Source: Clostridia bacterium (GTDB lineage Bacteria; Bacillota; Clostridia; Christensenellales; Aristaeellaceae). From it: a stretch of 44,811 nt of DNA. This document shows, piece after piece, positions 32,500-44,811 of the stretch. The DNA is taken from assembly GCA_017545905.1 (NCBI GenBank), contig JAFWXL010000113.1, forward strand, positions 1 through 44,811. The letters run 5' to 3'. A model generated the notes under the pieces. That model saw only the letters and a list, made by a program, of their open reading frames with translations, did no database searches and was not told the DNA's origin. A program made the position numbers and the translations under genes. Position 1 is the stretch's first letter; each line of letters opens with the position of its first letter.

Positions 32500-32531
32500 G
32501 CATGATTCCTCCAGCCGGTTTATTACCCTAT

Positions 32532-32560
32532 ATTATAGCGTGATCGCATGCACGTTTCAA
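32532..32560 (-). promoter_or_regulatory. Promoter of priA
   Basis: Minus strand TTGAAA (32560-32555) and TATAAT (32537-32532), 17-nt spacer, eleven or so of twelve consensus bases allowing for A at position 5. The start is about 30 nt before the ATG. Confidence 0.85.
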
Positions 32561-32612
32561 GATTGCAAAACGCGGCGCGCCTGCCGGTCGTTTTTTCGCA
32601 ATCCCCTATACG

Positions 32613-32641
32613 TCAAAAAAAGCCGGAGCATCTGCTCCGGC
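32613..32641 (-). terminator. Terminator of the small membrane protein gene
   Basis: Perfect 9-bp stem GCCGGAGCA / TGCTCCGGC, followed by seven T on the minus strand. It isolates the small gene from priA. Confidence 0.9.
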
Positions 32642-32683
32642 CTGATTCATATCATTGATATACTATATACTGATTTCCCGATA

Positions 32684-32851
32684 TCAATACATACCAACGG
32701 TATTCTGCTCGTTGGTGAGCTGATAGGTCTTCTTGTACTCGACGCGATAGTAATCGTCGATCTGTCGGGCGGTCTCAGCGCGCTGGCTGTCATAGATGGC
32801 GTACGCGACATTCACGGCGATCAGCGTACCAAAGACGATCATAGCAGTCAT
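32684..32851 (-). CDS. Small single-span membrane protein, unknown function
   Basis: A 55-aa protein (61 aa if the ATG at 32869 is used). The start at 32851 is favoured by AAGGAG 7 nt upstream. Residues 4-20 form one hydrophobic helix (MIVFGTLIAVNVAYAIY), followed by a charged tail with QRAETARQIDDYYRVEYKK. Normal GC-rich codon use. It is a transcription unit of its own: a -10 box and a hairpin-bearing leader before it, a strong terminator after it. I do not recognise a family; the helix could also be an uncleaved signal anchor. Confidence 0.62.
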   Translation of the reverse strand: MTAMIVFGTLIAVNVAYAIYDSQRAETARQIDDYYRVEYKKTYQLTNEQNTVGMY

Positions 32852-33197
32852 GGCCATTCTCCTTTTCATTCTCTTGACGTCGGGAATTGTGTTTAGGCTG
32901 TCGAGGCGGCCTCAGTCGTTTCAACCGCCTCTTGTTGGTTTTATTATATCACCGCCGCTCAAAAAACGCACACAATTTCTGTCCGCCAATCGATTTCAGG
33001 AAGCAGAATCCGCTCCTGCAAAGCGAACGCAGCGAAGGCTTGTCAAGCCAAATTTTCCAACTAAAATTGAATCGAACGCTTTAGAAATGTTCATTTTTGC
33101 ACCGTTTTCCTTCATTTTCTTCGGATTGACCAGAAAGAATTTTATCTGACCTTTCCTGACTTTTTCACTTTTCAAGAAATAGTATGCAAAGTATAAA
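32852..33197. promoter_or_regulatory. Divergent intergenic region between the small gene and uvrB
   Basis: About 350 nt without a gene. On the minus strand a perfect TATAAT (32948-32943) could serve the small gene, although no good -35 lies at 17 nt. Its leader would contain the hairpin GAGGCGG (32903-32909) with CCGCCTC (32925-32931). The part from about 33050 is strikingly AT-rich compared with the surroundings; I see nothing else in it. Confidence 0.45.
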
Positions 33198-33211
33198 GGA
33201 ACACTTGTTCC
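33198..33211. promoter_or_regulatory. LexA (SOS) box before uvrB
   Basis: GGAACACTTGTTCC is a perfect 14-nt palindrome apart from its centre and fits the Gram-positive LexA consensus GAAC-N4-GTTC. It overlaps the uvrB -35 region, where a bound repressor would block RNA polymerase. Damage-induced LexA cleavage would derepress uvrB and possibly uvrA. Confidence 0.85.
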
Positions 33212-33233
33212 CTTTTTTAATCTGTGCTATAAT
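33205..33233 (+). promoter_or_regulatory. Promoter of uvrB
   Basis: TTGTTC (33205-33210), 17-nt spacer, TATAAT (33228-33233) with an upstream TG (extended -10). Start near 33240, about 35 nt before the ATG. The -35 lies inside the LexA box. Confidence 0.8.
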
Positions 33234-33274
33234 GTTCATGCAATCGGGATATCATCCATCAAAAGGAGGCCGTC

Positions 33275-35344
<2,070 letters not shown>

Positions 35345-35534
35345 GGGAACGTTAGGGCTGCCGCCCTAAAACCTGCCTGAGGGACACTGTCCCTCAGACT
35401 CCCTTCTTCGCTTCGCGGCGGCTTAAGGCAATCAATTCTGGATTTTTCCCGCCGAGCACATGTGCGCGGCGATGAAGGGTCAAGGGATGAAATCCCTTGT
35501 CAGGGGTTTGGGGATGAAATCCCCATACGTTCTC
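35345..35534. repeat. Composite palindromic repeat, copy D
   Basis: About 190 bp, starting at the base after the uvrB stop codon. Left end GGGAACGTTAGGGCTGCC, right end CCCCATACGTTCTC. Hairpins: GGGCTGCCGCCC, GAGGGACACTGTCCCTC, CAAGGGATGAAATCCCTTG and GGGGATGAAATCCCC. It fills the uvrB-uvrA gap and ends 14 nt before the uvrA start, next to the AAAGGAG site. Confidence 0.88.
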
Positions 35535-35548
35535 ATAAAGGAGCCACT

Positions 35549-38401
<2,853 letters not shown>

Positions 38402-38403
38402 TC

Positions 38404-38436
38404 AAAGAGCGACGGAGACGTCGCTCTTTTCTTTTG
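38404..38436 (+). terminator. Terminator of uvrBA
   Basis: Eleven-bp stem AAAGAGCGACG / CGTCGCTCTTT with a GAGA loop, running into TTTTCTTTT. It starts 3 nt past the uvrA stop. Confidence 0.92.
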
Positions 38437-38458
38437 TGCGCTATTGTGATAAAATAAT

Positions 38459-38542
38459 GGGAACGTTGGGGATTTCATCCCCAATCCCCTGACAAGGGAC
38501 TTCGCCCCTTGACCCCATGTACGCTTCGCGCTTGCTTTAAGC
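38459..38542. repeat. Palindromic repeat, half element E
   Basis: About 84 bp: GGGAACGTTGGGGATTTCATCCCC, split as end GGGAACGTT and hairpin GGGGATTTCATCCCC, then CCCCTGAC, AAGGG...CCCTT and GCTTTAAGC. This is the second module of copies B and D in opposite orientation, without the first module. It lies between the uvrA terminator and the ribosome site of the aldo/keto reductase gene; no promoter was recognised there. Confidence 0.82.
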
Positions 38543-38567
38543 AGACAAGCGCTGACAAGGAGGCACT

Positions 38568-39569
38568 ATGATGACATATATTCCGGCAGGGAGTCGCTAT
38601 GATACGATGGAGTACCGCCGCTGCGGCAAGAGCGGTCTGAAGCTGCCTGCGCTGTCGCTGGGCCTGTGGCACAACTTCGGCGATATCACGCCCTTTGGCG
38701 TGCAGCAGCAGCTCCTGCGGACCGCGTTTGATCATGGCATCACGCATTTTGATCTGGCCAACAACTACGGTCCGCCTTACGGCGAAGCCGAGCGCAATTT
38801 CGGCGAGCACATGCGCCGCGACTGGAATCCGCACCGCGACGAGCTGATCATCTCCACCAAGGCCGGCTACGACATGTGGAAGGGCCCGTACGGCGATTTC
38901 GGCAGCAGAAAATACCTGATTGCCAGTCTCGATCAGAGTCTGAAACGCATGAACGTGGACTATGTGGATATCTTCTATCATCACCGTCCTGATCCCGAAA
39001 CGCCGATTGAGGAGACCATGGGCGCGCTGGATCACATCGTGCGCAGCGGCAAGGCGCTCTACGTCGGCATTTCCAACTACAATGCCGAGCAGACGGCGGT
39101 CGCCGTAAAGACGCTTCGCGCCATGGGCACGCCGATGCTCATCCACCAGCCGCGCTACAACATGCTCGACCGCTGGATCGAGAACGGCCTGACCGACGTC
39201 CTTCGCAGCGAGGGCGTGGGTTCGATCGTCTTCTCTCCCCTTGCAGGCGGCAGGCTCACAGGAAAATATCAGAACGGCATCCCTGCGGACAGCCGCGCAG
39301 GCCACGATCCCCGATACCTCAAGCCCGAGATGATCGACGACAAGCTGAACAAAACCACTGCCGCTCTCGGCGAAATTGCCCGCCAGCGCGGACAGACGCT
39401 CTCCCAGCTGGCCCTGCAGTGGACGCTGCGTGACAGCGTGGTCACCTCTACGCTGATCGGCGCAAGCAGGCCGCAGCAGATCATCGAGAATATCGGCTGC
39501 CTGAATGCGCCTGCGCTCACGGCAGAAGAGCTTGAGCGTATCGACGCAGCGCTTGAATTGAGCAAATAA
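38568..39569 (+). CDS. Aldo/keto reductase (YghZ/glyceraldehyde-3-phosphate reductase-like)
   Basis: A 333-aa NADPH-dependent TIM-barrel reductase. Catalytic residues are in FDLANNYGPPYGEAE (Asp, Tyr), ISTKAGYDMW (Lys) and DIFYHHRPDPETP (His). GPYGDFGSRKYL and SPLAGGRLTGKY match the YghZ/Gpr group that reduces L-glyceraldehyde 3-phosphate and methylglyoxal. The NADPH loop is IGASRPQQIIEN. ATG at 38568 with AAGGAGG. It is followed 34 nt later by an aminotransferase gene, probably co-transcribed. Confidence 0.94.
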   Translation: MMTYIPAGSRYDTMEYRRCGKSGLKLPALSLGLWHNFGDITPFGVQQQLLRTAFDHGITHFDLANNYGPPYGEAERNFGEHMRRDWNPHRDELIISTKAGYDMWKGPYGDFGSRKYLIASLDQSLKRMNVDYVDIFYHHRPDPETPIEETMGALDHIVRSGKALYVGISNYNAEQTAVAVKTLRAMGTPMLIHQPRYNMLDRWIENGLTDVLRSEGVGSIVFSPLAGGRLTGKYQNGIPADSRAGHDPRYLKPEMIDDKLNKTTAALGEIARQRGQTLSQLALQWTLRDSVVTSTLIGASRPQQIIENIGCLNAPALTAEELERIDAALELSK

Positions 39570-39603
39570 TCTTCATCATACGACATACATGGAGGAACCA
39601 CCC

Positions 39604-40788
39604 ATGATTTCTGAGCAGTACAAAGCCATGCTCTCCGGCAAATCCGTCATTCGCGAGCTGAGCGAATACGCCACCGCGCGCGGCAAAGAGATCGGCTATG
39701 AAAACGTATTCGACTACAGTCTGGGCAATCCCAGCGTTGCCGCGCCAAAGGCCTACAACGATGCGCTGGTGGATCTGATACAGCACGGCGATCCTATGCT
39801 CGTGCACGGCTACAGCCCGAGCCTGGGTATTCCCTCCGTGCGCGAGGCAATTGCCCAGTCTCTGAACCGCCGCTTTGGCATGGATTACAAGGGCGAGGAC
39901 ATCTTCATGACCAGCGGCGCTGCCGGCGCTCTGGCGCATGCCTTCCGTTTGGTGACTGCTCCGGGCGACGAGATTCTCACCTTCGCGCCGTTCTTTCCGG
40001 AATACAATCCGTATGTGAATCTGACCGGTGCAAAGCTGCGCGTCGTTCCGGCGAGCTTTGCCGATTTTCAGATCAATTTTGACGCGTTCGAAGAGATGCT
40101 CACCGAGAAGGTGCACGCCGTACTCGTCAACACGCCCAACAATCCTTCCGGCATCGCCTACACCGCCAGAACGCTGGAAACCCTCGCCTCCATCCTTACC
40201 GAAAAGGAAAAGCAATTCGGTCATGAAATCTGGCTGATCTCCGACGAACCCTACCGCGAAATCGTCTTCGGCAGCACAGAGATCCCCTACGTCTCCCGCT
40301 TCTATCCGCGCACGCTCTCGTGCTATTCCTTCTCCAAGTCTCTTTCTCTTCCGGGCGACCGCATCGGTTATGTCGCAATCAATCCCGCCAGCGGCGTGTC
40401 GAAGATGCTTGCCACGATGTGCGGCCAGATTTCCCGCGGCATTGGCCATAACTGTCCGACCGCGCTCATGCAGCTGGCCGTTGCCAAGTGCTGCGACATG
40501 ACGGCAGATCTGTCCGTATACGAGACGAACATGAATCTGCTCTACGATGAGCTGACAAGCCTCGGCTTCGAGATCGTCCGCCCGGGCGGCACATTCTACA
40601 TGTTCCCCAAGGCGCTGGAAACGGACTCTATAACCTTCAGCAAGAAGGCCATGGGACACGACCTGATCCTCGTTCCGGGCGACAGCTTCGGCGCGCCGGG
40701 CTATTTCCGCATCGCCTACTGCGTGGATACCGAAAAGGTGGAGCGCTCGCTGGAGGCTTTCCGCCGCTTTGTCAAAGCCGAGTACTGA
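39604..40788 (+). CDS. Pyridoxal phosphate-dependent aminotransferase (class I/II)
   Basis: A 394-aa fold-type I aminotransferase. Key residues: YSLGNPSV near the N-terminus, NTPNNPSGIAY, ISDEPYREIVF (Asp and Tyr for PLP) and the Schiff-base lysine K245 in SFSKSLSLPGDRIGY. The C-terminus has GYFRIAYC with the carboxylate-binding Arg. Substrate probably aspartate, alanine or aromatic amino acids; not resolvable. The start at 39604 uses GGAGG; the ATG at 39589 overlaps that site. Confidence 0.93.
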   Translation: MISEQYKAMLSGKSVIRELSEYATARGKEIGYENVFDYSLGNPSVAAPKAYNDALVDLIQHGDPMLVHGYSPSLGIPSVREAIAQSLNRRFGMDYKGEDIFMTSGAAGALAHAFRLVTAPGDEILTFAPFFPEYNPYVNLTGAKLRVVPASFADFQINFDAFEEMLTEKVHAVLVNTPNNPSGIAYTARTLETLASILTEKEKQFGHEIWLISDEPYREIVFGSTEIPYVSRFYPRTLSCYSFSKSLSLPGDRIGYVAINPASGVSKMLATMCGQISRGIGHNCPTALMQLAVAKCCDMTADLSVYETNMNLLYDELTSLGFEIVRPGGTFYMFPKALETDSITFSKKAMGHDLILVPGDSFGAPGYFRIAYCVDTEKVERSLEAFRRFVKAEY

Positions 40789-40816
40789 TCGCGCCCATTT
40801 TTGCACGGAATATCAC

Positions 40817-40855
40817 ACGGGAGTCTGCAGCATAGCAGGCTCCCGTCTTCTATTC
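40817..40855. terminator. Bidirectional terminator between the aminotransferase and DUF523 genes
   Basis: Twelve-bp stem ACGGGAGTCTGC (40817-40828) with GCAGGCTCCCGT (40835-40846), one G-T wobble, followed by a U-rich CTTCTATTCTG on the plus strand. It lies between two converging genes. Confidence 0.7.
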
Positions 40856-40857
40856 TG

Positions 40858-41274
40858 TTATATGTCCTCGCGATCCAGCACAGCAAAGCCATTTTTCATC
40901 AGCAGACCGGCGCATATTCCCTGTCCAGGAATCCTTGTCCCGGTAAACGTGCCATCGTAAATCTGCTTCACGCCGCAACTGGGGCTTCTGGACTGCAGAA
41001 TCGCCAGATCGATCTTTTCCCGCCTGGCGATTTCCAGCGCCTTCGCAGCGCCAAGGCGGTACTGACGATCCACGCTCACGCCCTCTTTGTTGATCACCTC
41101 GCCATGCACGATCTCGGCGGGCGGCCTGGGCGTGGGCAGTCCGCCCATCACCTCCGGACAGACGGGGATCACCTCATGCCCTGCCACAAATGCAAGCACG
41201 CGCTCATCCCGGTTATTGCCGCCGCTGTATTTGCAGTTTTCGCCCAGCAGGCAGGCGCTGACCATGATCTTCAA
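40858..41274 (-). CDS. DUF523 family protein
   Basis: A 138-aa DUF523 protein with conserved cysteines: VSACLLGENCKYSGGNN, VIPVCPEVMGGLPTPRPPAEI and LQSRSPSCGVKQIYDG. Function unknown; thought to bind a metal or be a thiol enzyme from its cysteines (inference). The start is the TTG at 41274 because GGGAGG lies 8 nt upstream, giving MKIMVSACLLG; the ATG 9 nt later lacks a site at proper distance. It follows the NimA-like gene. Confidence 0.9.
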   Translation of the reverse strand: MKIMVSACLLGENCKYSGGNNRDERVLAFVAGHEVIPVCPEVMGGLPTPRPPAEIVHGEVINKEGVSVDRQYRLGAAKALEIARREKIDLAILQSRSPSCGVKQIYDGTFTGTRIPGQGICAGLLMKNGFAVLDREDI

Positions 41275-41290
41275 GCTGCACGCCTCCCCG

Positions 41291-41767
41291 TCAGAATTCG
41301 CTGACCAGCTTACCGCAGATGTGCTCCGGCACGAGCTTCATCAGCAGTGTTCGATGGGCCGAACCGTCAATTTCCTTGCGGATGTGTTCTTCATCCTGGA
41401 TGAACTTGAGGCTGAGCTTTCTACAAATATCCACAATCATATCCATATCGTCGATGAGCTCCATGCGTCCGAAGATGATGACGCTCTTCACATTCAGCCA
41501 CCACTGTCCTTCATTGCGATAGCCATGATCATAAACGCAGAAGGAAACCTTATCGTTCTTTTGAAGTGCCTCAAGGCGATGGCCAACCTTTCCGCAGTGG
41601 AAATAGACGCAGCCGTCGTCCTCGTTGTAATAGTGATTCATCGGCATGCCGTAGGGATAGCCGCCGTCGCCCTGCACGGACAAAACGCCGCGCGTTTCAC
41701 TTTTCAGCACATGGACGCAGTCCTCCATGGAAAGCTGCTTATTCTTTCTGACCAGTTCTCTGAACAT
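41291..41767 (-). CDS. Pyridoxamine 5'-phosphate oxidase family protein (NimA-like)
   Basis: A 158-aa flavin-binding split barrel of the NimA type: RGVLSVQGDGGYPYGMPMNHYYN, VYFHCGKVGHRLEALQKNDKVSFCVYD and SVIIFGRMELIDD. Members in anaerobes include nitroimidazole reductases, but most are of unknown role, so resistance should not be assumed. ATG at 41767 with GGGAGG upstream. It lies between mutY and DUF523. Confidence 0.9.
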   Translation of the reverse strand: MFRELVRKNKQLSMEDCVHVLKSETRGVLSVQGDGGYPYGMPMNHYYNEDDGCVYFHCGKVGHRLEALQKNDKVSFCVYDHGYRNEGQWWLNVKSVIIFGRMELIDDMDMIVDICRKLSLKFIQDEEHIRKEIDGSAHRTLLMKLVPEHICGKLVSEF

Positions 41768-41791
41768 GTTTTCCTCCCTTTGTTTTCTTCC

Positions 41792-42835
41792 TTATTTCAG
41801 CCTCTCCATTGCCCAGCTCCTCGCCGCCTTGACCGCTGTGGGCAGCGGCAGCGCCTGCAGTTCATCGCGCGTGACCCACTGACCATCCGGCACATCCACC
41901 GTTTCATCTGCGACAAGCGCATGCACGTCCATCTCCCAGATGAGATGGGTGAACACATGCTTTGCATGGCCGATCTTCTCATCATACGCCGCACAGATGC
42001 CCATATTCTCCAGCGCCGCGCAGAGCTTTGCAGGATCGTTTTCCTCCAGCACATCCGGGAAGACAAACAGGCCGCCAAGCAGTTTTTCCTTTCGCTTGGT
42101 AATCAGCACGCGATCCCTGCACAAAACCAACAGAACGGCGCGGTTCTCCACGCGCTGCGCTTTCTTCTGGGGTTTATGCGGCAGCTGTGCAGCGATGCCC
42201 TTTGCAAAGCCCTGACAGGTTTCACGCACCGGACACAGCAGACAGGCAGGATTTCTGGGCGTACACATCGTCGCGCCCATCTCCATCATTGCATTGGCAA
42301 ACGCGCCCGGACGATCATGCGGCACCAGCGCCTGCGTTTTCTCTGTCACCATCCTGCGCGCAGCCGGCGTGCCGACGGTATCCTCGATCGCATAGTAGCG
42401 GCAGATGACACGCTCCACATTGCCGTCGACTGCTGCCGCCGGAATGCCGAAGGCGATCGACGCAATCGCGCCGGATGTATAATCGCCGATGCCCGGCAGG
42501 CTGCGCAGCCGCTTCACATCCGCCGGAAGCTGTCCGCCGAATTCGCTGACAATCATCTTCGCCGCCTTCTGCAGCGAGCGGGCCCGGGAATAATAGCCCA
42601 GCCCCTCCCACTGCTTGAGCAGCTCTTCCTCGGGCGCAGCAGCCAGATCCTGCACCGTGGGATACTTTGCCAGAAAGCGATCATAATAGGAAACGACGGT
42701 CTCCGCGCGTGTCTGCTGCAGCATGATTTCGCTTACCCAGATGCGATAGGCGTCCTTTGTATGCCTCCATGGCAGGTCGCGGTGACCGCTGTCATACCAC
42801 GCAAGCACGGCGCTCGTAAAATCCAATCCGTTCAT
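41792..42835 (-). CDS. mutY: A/G-specific adenine glycosylase
   Basis: A 347-aa base excision repair enzyme removing adenine mispaired with 8-oxoguanine. The helix-hairpin-helix is LPGIGDYTSGAIASIAF, the catalytic aspartate is in AVDGNVERV, and the 4Fe-4S site is C-x6-C-x2-C-x5-C in CTPRNPACLLCPVRETC. The C-terminal NUDIX-like domain recognises 8-oxoG. Start at 42835 follows GGAGG at 5 nt; the longer frame begins within the promoter region. Divergent from groES. Confidence 0.96.
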   Translation of the reverse strand: MNGLDFTSAVLAWYDSGHRDLPWRHTKDAYRIWVSEIMLQQTRAETVVSYYDRFLAKYPTVQDLAAAPEEELLKQWEGLGYYSRARSLQKAAKMIVSEFGGQLPADVKRLRSLPGIGDYTSGAIASIAFGIPAAAVDGNVERVICRYYAIEDTVGTPAARRMVTEKTQALVPHDRPGAFANAMMEMGATMCTPRNPACLLCPVRETCQGFAKGIAAQLPHKPQKKAQRVENRAVLLVLCRDRVLITKRKEKLLGGLFVFPDVLEENDPAKLCAALENMGICAAYDEKIGHAKHVFTHLIWEMDVHALVADETVDVPDGQWVTRDELQALPLPTAVKAARSWAMERLK

Positions 42836-42854
42836 AACGTCCTCCATAGGATGA

Positions 42855-42860
42855 ATTGTA
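42855..42860 (-). promoter_or_regulatory. Possible extended -10 promoter of mutY
   Basis: Minus strand TACAAT preceded by TGG (extended -10), about 20 nt before the start codon. The -35 at 17 nt (TGGCGT) is poor, and TTGACC further up is too far away (30 nt). Confidence 0.4.
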
Positions 42861-43004
42861 CCACGAAAGCGACGTTTACGCCACCGCAACGGTCAATTTG
42901 AGAGAAATTAAGAGAAAACGGGCGCGAGCCGCCGATTTGACGTATTATTTCTGAAATATCCGGGTATTCTGAATTCAGGTGGAAATTTCTGGTACTTTTA
43001 CATC

Positions 43005-43033
43005 TTGCCTGATTCCGATAAGTCAAGTATATT
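43005..43033 (+). promoter_or_regulatory. Promoter of groES-groEL
   Basis: TTGCCT (43005-43010), 17-nt spacer, TATATT (43028-43033). Start near 43040, just before the CIRCE element, the standard arrangement for HrcA control. Confidence 0.8.
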
Positions 43034-43043
43034 ATATCTTGTT

Positions 43044-43070
43044 TTAGCACTCCTCTTCATCGAGTGCTAA
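43044..43070. promoter_or_regulatory. CIRCE element (HrcA operator)
   Basis: TTAGCACTC (43044-43052), nine spacer bases, GAGTGCTAA (43062-43070): a perfect match to the CIRCE consensus. HrcA bound here represses chaperonin transcription until heat stress. hrcA itself is not in the window. Confidence 0.98.
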
Positions 43071-43116
43071 CAGGATACGCTACAGCATGTTGATAACCTT
43101 AAGGAGGTCAAATAAG

Positions 43117-43401
43117 ATGAGCCTGAAACCCCTGTTTGACCGCGTCGTCATCAAGGACGCGGAAATGGAAGAAACCACCAAGGGCGGCCTGATCCTCGCC
43201 TCTACCGCGAAGGAAAAGCCGCAGTATGCGCACGTCGTGGCCGTTGGCCCGGGCGGCGTTGTGGACGGCAAGGAAATCGTCATGCAGGTGGAGGTCGGCC
43301 AGAAGGTCGTCTATTCCAAGTATGCCGGCACCGAGATCAAGATCGACGGCGAGGAGCTGAAGATCGTCCGTCAGAGCGACATTCTGGCGATCGTCGAGTA
43401 A
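43117..43401 (+). CDS. groES: Co-chaperonin GroES
   Basis: A 94-aa co-chaperonin forming the lid of the GroEL chamber. It starts MSLKPLFDRVVIKDAEMEE, has the mobile loop ETTKGGLILASTAKEKP and VVAVGPGGVVDG, VEVGQKVVYSKYAGTEIKIDGEE. Start at 43117 with AAGGAGG; the track-style longer start overlaps the CIRCE leader. The stop codon touches repeat F. Confidence 0.98.
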   Translation: MSLKPLFDRVVIKDAEMEETTKGGLILASTAKEKPQYAHVVAVGPGGVVDGKEIVMQVEVGQKVVYSKYAGTEIKIDGEELKIVRQSDILAIVE

Positions 43402-43476
43402 GGGCTGCCGCCCTTAAACCCGCTTGAGGGACATTGTCCCTCAAACTCCCTTCTTTGCTTCGCGGCGGTTTTAAGC
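43401..43476. repeat. Palindromic repeat, half element F
   Basis: About 76 bp: AGGGCTGCCGCCCTT hairpin, GAGGGACATTGTCCCTC hairpin, then CTTCTTTGCTTCGCGGCGG and TTTTAAGC. It is the first module alone, beginning at the last base of the groES stop and ending about 40 nt before groEL. Transcribed with groESL, it would form two strong hairpins. Confidence 0.9.
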
Positions 43477-43514
43477 TGCAAGCAGATTGAAGACGAATTT
43501 ATTGGAGGAAATGA

Positions 43515-44811
<1,297 letters not shown>

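Noticed and set aside
30226-32505. A 759-codon plus-strand frame opposite priA
   Set aside because: Shadow of priA; His/Arg-rich low-complexity translation.
41291-41767. Nitroimidazole resistance gene
   Set aside because: The fold is NimA-like but most members are not resistance genes; no specific residue evidence.

Overview
The window is a GC-rich (roughly 57-58% by eye) chromosomal segment of a Gram-positive anaerobe, most likely a member of the Clostridia. The evidence is the def-fmt-rsmB-rlmN-prpC-prkC-rsgA-rpe-thiN operon (a Firmicutes order, with a PASTA-domain kinase), the dgt-dnaG-sigA-trmK-nif3 block, a perfect CIRCE element before groES, a GAAC-N4-GTTC LexA box before uvrB, and strong AGGAGG ribosome binding sites. 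I cannot name the genus. Both ends cut through genes: tsf on the left, groEL on the right.

Layout. 1-1742: rpsB-tsf (minus) diverging from a histidine phosphatase. 1755-4190: a GH2 beta-mannosidase. 4346-10723: a molybdoenzyme operon on the minus strand, in transcription order promoter, cobalamin riboswitch, intrinsic terminator, TorD-like chaperone, DmsA-like catalytic subunit, DmsB-like iron-sulfur subunit, polyferredoxin, mobA, terminator. 10798-11231: rnpB with its own promoter. 11393-17866: dgt, dnaG, sigA, a trmK-nif3 fusion and a zinc-ribbon coiled-coil gene. 17956-27264: the def-to-thiN operon. 27493-28838: a divergent secreted esterase. 28846-32560: priA, two GNAT genes and a flavin-binding-fold gene. 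32613-32948: a solitary gene for a tiny membrane protein. 33198-38436: uvrB (LexA box) and uvrA. 38459-40855: an aldo/keto reductase and an aminotransferase. 40858-42860: mutY, a NimA-like gene and DUF523. 43005-end: groES-groEL under CIRCE.

Most of the window is housekeeping. Two things stand out. First, the DMSO-reductase-family operon appears to be controlled by vitamin B12: a consensus promoter (TTGACA-17-TATAAT) drives a leader with a well-formed cobalamin aptamer closed by a 10-bp P1 stem, followed by a classic intrinsic terminator just before the first gene. The operon brings its own chaperone, electron-transfer proteins and cofactor guanylyltransferase but no membrane anchor, and a second regulatory site (perfect 17-nt dyad) lies just before the catalytic gene. 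Second, a family of composite palindromic repeats occurs at six intergenic places. It is built from two hairpin modules, and complete copies are bounded by GGGAACGTT-like inverted ends. Four of the six loci begin at, overlap or lie within 3 nt of a stop codon (rpoD, rlmN, uvrB, groES), and one locus is an exact 90-bp tandem triplication.

All functional calls rest on reading the sequence and on family knowledge; no database search was run.
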